64,000 nucleotides of DNA, taken from the NCBI RefSeq assembly GCF_030646165.1, contig NZ_JAUTDO010000006.1, positions 403,094 to 467,093 on the forward strand, given 5' to 3'. Positions 61,402 to 64,000 of this stretch are shown here, piece by piece (position 1 is the first letter of the stretch; each line of letters opens with the position of its first letter). The notes beneath the pieces were generated by a model. That model did no database searches, was not told the DNA's origin, and worked only from the letters and a program-made list of their open reading frames with translations. The translations under genes were made by a program, and so were the position numbers. This DNA is from Conexibacter sp. CPCC 206217 (GTDB taxonomy: Bacteria; Actinomycetota; Thermoleophilia; Solirubrobacterales; Solirubrobacteraceae).

Positions 61402-61951
61402 CTTCGTCTCCCTTGGGGTAGCAGGCCACGGCGAGCTTGAAGGCGTCTCCCTCGGCGCCGCCGTAGCGTGCGAACAGGTCCTGGAGCGTGGTCTGCAGAT
61501 CGGCGAGGAACTCGGCGCGCTGGGCGGGCGGGATGCGGATCTCGCCGGCGATCCCGACCGACGGCAGCTCCGGCGCGGCTCTGTCGAGCGCGCCAATGTC
61601 GGCCTGGACCTGCTCGACGAGGTCGAGCAGGTAGCCGAGCGTCAGCTCGTCCTGCGCGCGCCGTCCGCCGAGCCGGCCGACGAGCTTGGGGGAGAGCCAG
61701 TACGAGCGGGCGCTCGCCTGGTAGATCCCCTCCTGGATCCCGCGCACTCTGCGCGCGGAGACCTGCTCGACGACGCCCGCCTGCACCAGTCTTCTGACGT
61801 GGTAGTAGACGCGCTGGGGGCTCTGACCCAGCCGCGCCGCCACGTCGGAGCAGGTGCCGGGCTCGGCCAACTGCCGCAGCACCTCGATCCGCTGCGGCTT
61901 CAGCAGCGCCTCGGCCTGCTCGACCGCTTCCATGTACAGGACGTCTCTCAT
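61394..61951 (-). CDS. ArsR-family winged-helix regulator
   Basis: This 185-residue regulator has a winged helix (about 8-80: LLKPQRIEVLRQLAEPGTCSDVA, seen as LKPQRIEVL then AARLGQSPQRVYYHVRRL) and a C-terminal helical domain. The frame opens further to a TTG at 61990, but that TTG coincides with a TTGACA -35-like hexamer in an AT-rich patch, so the ATG at 61951 is preferred. It is cotranscribed with the SRPBCC gene it overlaps. Confidence 0.78.
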   Translation of the reverse strand: MRDVLYMEAVEQAEALLKPQRIEVLRQLAEPGTCSDVAARLGQSPQRVYYHVRRLVQAGVVEQVSARRVRGIQEGIYQASARSYWLSPKLVGRLGGRRAQDELTLGYLLDLVEQVQADIGALDRAAPELPSVGIAGEIRIPPAQRAEFLADLQTTLQDLFARYGGAEGDAFKLAVACYPKGDEDE

Positions 61952-61959
61952 TTCCAAAA

Positions 61960-61995
61960 AGAGTTTGTACGTAAAAGAATTGCTTGTCAATAGTC
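61960..61995 (-). promoter_or_regulatory. AT-rich promoter region of the ArsR-SRPBCC unit
   Basis: On the minus strand TTGACA (61985-61990) is followed by an AT-rich run in which TACAAA or CAAACT could be the -10 element. The region is strikingly AT-rich for this genome. The stretch from there to 62076 holds no recognised gene. Confidence 0.45.
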
Positions 61996-62076
61996 GATGT
62001 CTGTGATGCGCTCGGGAGCCTCGAGCGCAGCGAGGTCCAGCCGGGCCTCTTCGCCGGCAGCTCGCGCTTCAGCTGA

Positions 62077-63324
62077 TCAAGGGCCGGATCGAGTACGAGG
62101 CGCGCGGCGGGGAGTGAGCGCCCACGCCGCCAGCAGCGCACGCGCCGCGGCCTCGTCGATCCGCTCGACCGCGAGCGAACTCGGCGGGAAGGCGACGTCG
62201 TGCCGCGTCTCGTCGAGCCAGCAGGCGGCGAACGTCAGCGCCGCGGTGCGCGCGAACATGAGCGCGGCGGCGCAGTCATACGCCGCCGGGGTCGCCTCGA
62301 AGCGCCCGACCGCGAGCTGCTCGGCGGCGATCCGGTGGACCGCGCGCCAGCGCGCGCCGTGCGCGGGGCGGCCGTCGTAGGCGTCGTGCACGAAGACGAA
62401 CGCCGCTGCCAGCTCCAGCCACAGCGCCCGCGCCCACAGCGCATCGCTCAGCGCGACCCCGCCGCGGTCGATCAGCTCCAGCTGCGCCGCCACCCGCTCG
62501 ACATGCGCGAGCGTCGCGCCGGGGCGGACGTAGACGTCGCGGTCGGGATCACCCGACGGCTGCGCGCCCCGTGCGGAGCGGTCCGGCGTATCGCGCGGGT
62601 GTCGCTGCGCCCAGTCGCGCCGCGTCGCGCGATCCGGCGGTTCGCGTCCGTCTCGCGGCGGTCGATCGGGTCGCCAGGCCTCGTGCTCGGGCGCGCGGTC
62701 GTGCTCGCGCTGCGGCGCAGCGAGCAGCGTCGCGGCGGCGGCGACGATCGGGTCCAGCTCGGCAGAGCAGCGGATGCCCTCCTCGAGGCTGATCGGACCG
62801 GCGAGGACGTGGACCGCGACCGGCTCGGCGATCGCCGTCGCGACGACGTCGAGGCCGAGCAGGGCGGCCGGGGGGTAGGCGCTGTCGAGCAGCGCGACGC
62901 GGGCACCGATCTCCTGAGGGTGCGGGCGCGGCGCGGCCGCACCGCTGTGGCGGGCGTGCTCCCAGCGCTGCAGCCTCGACGCGAGGCGGTCGGTCGGCGG
63001 TGTCAGCTCGTGGCCGGGGTCGTTGCAGCGCCAGGCGGCGTCGGCCAGCGCGAGCAGCCTCGCGAGCAGCGCGATCCGCGTCGCCTCGTCGCCGTCGAAC
63101 GTCGCCGTGACGGCGTCGCCGAGGTAGCGCCTGCCGGCGGCCGCCGACGTCAGCGCCTCCGACCCAGGCGCCGCGACCGCCGTCGCGGCGACCCGCTCCA
63201 GCAATCCTGCGACCTCGCAGGGAGGCGGGCCGTCGGACGGCGGTCGATCGGCTGGGGAACGCGGATGCACACGACTTCGTCGCGCGCGGAGCGACGATTC
63301 CCCCCGGCGGATCGGATCCGCCAC
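62077..63324 (-). CDS. Protein of unknown function, 415 residues
   Basis: I do not recognise this alanine- and arginine-rich cytoplasmic protein. An N-terminal disordered segment (RRSRVHPRSPADRPPS) is followed by helical regions. A charged, low-complexity centre (about 205-255, many D, R and P) follows, then a helical C-terminal part with LWLELAAAFVFVHDAYDG and FARTAALTFAACWLDETRHD. The GTG start at 63324 is uncertain. Coding quality in the third codon position supports a real gene. It has its own upstream gap with the dispersed hairpin. Confidence 0.5.
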   Translation of the reverse strand: MADPIRRGESSLRARRSRVHPRSPADRPPSDGPPPCEVAGLLERVAATAVAAPGSEALTSAAAGRRYLGDAVTATFDGDEATRIALLARLLALADAAWRCNDPGHELTPPTDRLASRLQRWEHARHSGAAAPRPHPQEIGARVALLDSAYPPAALLGLDVVATAIAEPVAVHVLAGPISLEEGIRCSAELDPIVAAAATLLAAPQREHDRAPEHEAWRPDRPPRDGREPPDRATRRDWAQRHPRDTPDRSARGAQPSGDPDRDVYVRPGATLAHVERVAAQLELIDRGGVALSDALWARALWLELAAAFVFVHDAYDGRPAHGARWRAVHRIAAEQLAVGRFEATPAAYDCAAALMFARTAALTFAACWLDETRHDVAFPPSSLAVERIDEAAARALLAAWALTPRRAPRTRSGP

Positions 63325-63335
63325 GTGCCGCGGGT

Positions 63336-63386
63336 GAGCACCGGCACGTTCCCGACCCGCAGCGGTTCGGGAACGTGCCGGTGCTC
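63336..63386 (-). terminator. 20-bp perfect hairpin; copy 2 of a dispersed hairpin
   Basis: 63336-63355 pairs perfectly with 63367-63386 across an 11-base loop. The loop and right arm (CGCAGCGGTTCGG, then GAACGTGCCGGTGCTCG) almost repeat those of the hairpin at 24168-24218. It lies 27 bases past the stop of the gene at 63414, so it works as that gene's terminator. Confidence 0.75.
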
Positions 63387-63413
63387 GCGTGCGGGGCCGC
63401 GACCACCGGTCGC

Positions 63414-64000
63414 CTACCGTTCCGGCCCGAACTCCTGCGCGCCGTCGGTGATCAGCTCTCTTCTCGCGGGCGGCGGCTGCTGCTGCTGCGGTTGCGGTTC
63501 GGACGTCGGCGCCGCGACCGGTGGTGGCTCGGGCGCCGCGACGGGGGTGGGGGCCGGGGGCGGCGACTCCCGCTCGACGACCGTCTGCGGCGGCTGCTCC
63601 CGCTGGCGTGCGAGCGCCGCGCTGCGCTGCGCTCTGGCCAGCTCGCGGCGGGCGGCGAGGACCCGCTCGCGCTCGGCTCGACGTGCCTGCGCCTGCGCCG
63701 CGGCCGCCGCGCGCGACTGCGCTCTGTCGGCTGCCGTCGGCTGCTGCGTCTGGGCGACCGGCGCCGCGGCCGGTCTCGGAGCGGGCGCATCGTCGCCGCC
63801 GAAGATCCGCGTGCCGGCGAGCAGGAGCAGCAGCATCGCTATGACCGCCGCGCCGCCGCCGAGCAGCTGCTTGCGCGAGGGCCGGCCGAACCGGCCGAGC
63901 GCGCCGCCGGCCGCGCTGCCCGAGCCTGCACCGCCTGCGCCCGCACCGCCGCCGCCTGTGCCCGCGCCCGCACCGCCGCCGCCTGTGCCCGCGCCCGCAC
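63414..64000 (-). CDS. Alanine/proline/glutamine-rich membrane protein (partial, N-terminus outside the window)
   Basis: The frame runs off the right edge. Visible parts are a Gly/Ala-rich N-terminal stretch made by a 27-base tandem repeat, a basic segment GRFGRPSRKQLL, one helix (GGGAAVIAMLLLLLAGT), a Gln/Ala/Arg-rich possible coiled coil (SRAAAAAQAQARRAERERVL) and a Pro/Gln-rich end closing with EFGPER. It is probably anchored with the C-terminal part outside. No family is recognised. Confidence 0.55.
   Translation of the reverse strand, partial: AGAGTGGGGAGAGTGGGGAGAGGAGSGSAAGGALGRFGRPSRKQLLGGGAAVIAMLLLLLAGTRIFGGDDAPAPRPAAAPVAQTQQPTAADRAQSRAAAAAQAQARRAERERVLAARRELARAQRSAALARQREQPPQTVVERESPPPAPTPVAAPEPPPVAAPTSEPQPQQQQPPPARRELITDGAQEFGPER
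63937..64000 (-). repeat. 27-bp tandem repeat coding for a Gly/Ala-rich stretch
   Basis: Two full copies (63937-63963, 63964-63990) and the first 10 bases of a third are identical. Each encodes nine residues of Gly, Ala and Thr in the membrane protein. The repeat continues past the window edge. Confidence 0.8.

Noticed and set aside
61997..62380. Plus-strand frame of 127 codons after the ArsR promoter region
   Set aside because: It is antisense to the 415-residue gene, Ser/Ala/Arg-rich and without motifs or a ribosome site.

Overview
The window is 64 kb of very GC-rich DNA with tightly packed genes. Many genes join through ATGA, GTGA or TGATG overlaps. I see no rRNA, tRNA, CRISPR array, insertion sequence or phage gene. 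The overall look (GC content, lysyl-tRNA synthetase fused to an MprF-type lysyltransferase, many catabolic operons with NitT/TauT-type ABC transporters and LacI/GntR/IclR regulators) suggests a soil actinobacterium, possibly Thermoleophilia (Solirubrobacterales, Conexibacter-like). That placement is an impression, not a proof.

Layout. 1-6.0 kb: end of an amidohydrolase gene, an FAD oxidoreductase and a four-subunit CO-dehydrogenase/xanthine-dehydrogenase-type molybdenum hydroxylase (coxL-, G-, M- and S-like). 6.1-26.0 kb: a large LacI-family regulon. It holds a creatinase-like M24 protein, a GND-type dehydrogenase, the E1/E2 parts of a 2-oxo acid dehydrogenase, an aldehyde dehydrogenase, MFS and TauE exporters, a NitT/TauT ABC importer with its lipoprotein, an LVIVD-like protein, two alpha/beta hydrolases, a Gfo/Idh/MocA oxidoreductase, a second M24 protein, an AhpD-like protein and the LacI repressor. 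Eight copies of a palindrome close to TGCAAACGATTGCA sit at the promoters of these units, so the regulon can be read directly from the sequence. 26.2-30.3 kb: lgt, an orphan zinc/manganese-binding lipoprotein and a chemoreceptor.

30.4-40.3 kb, minus strand: one operon of ABC importer, gamma-glutamyltransferase, homoserine-dehydrogenase-like enzyme, a two-subunit sulfopyruvate/phosphonopyruvate decarboxylase, a third M24 protein, an ornithine-cyclodeaminase-like enzyme and a class V aminotransferase. It is divergent from a GntR regulator at 40.4 kb. The likely job is uptake and breakdown of a sulfonated or phosphonated amino acid, possibly as a gamma-glutamyl conjugate. 41.4-51.5 kb, plus strand: an IclR regulator and its operon (ABC importer, amidohydrolase, MBL hydrolase, class II aldolase, acyl-CoA dehydrogenase, succinyl-CoA-synthetase-like ligase, HMG-CoA-lyase-like enzyme), likely converting an imported organic acid to acetyl-CoA. 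A small Fic-protein remnant follows.

51.7-64 kb: housekeeping and envelope genes, namely a YhgE-like membrane protein, an integral membrane protein, a 1129-residue LysRS-MprF fusion whose domain order is the reverse of mycobacterial LysX, an amino acid permease, an EamA-type transporter, further membrane proteins, an ArsR-SRPBCC pair, an unrecognised 415-residue protein, and a proline/alanine-rich membrane protein that runs off the window.

Three points deserve a second look: the LacI regulon, the apparent concentration of AGA arginine codons in exported lipoproteins and in the extracytoplasmic part of the chemoreceptor, and the GntR-controlled operon with a VanR-like operator palindrome buried inside one of its genes.
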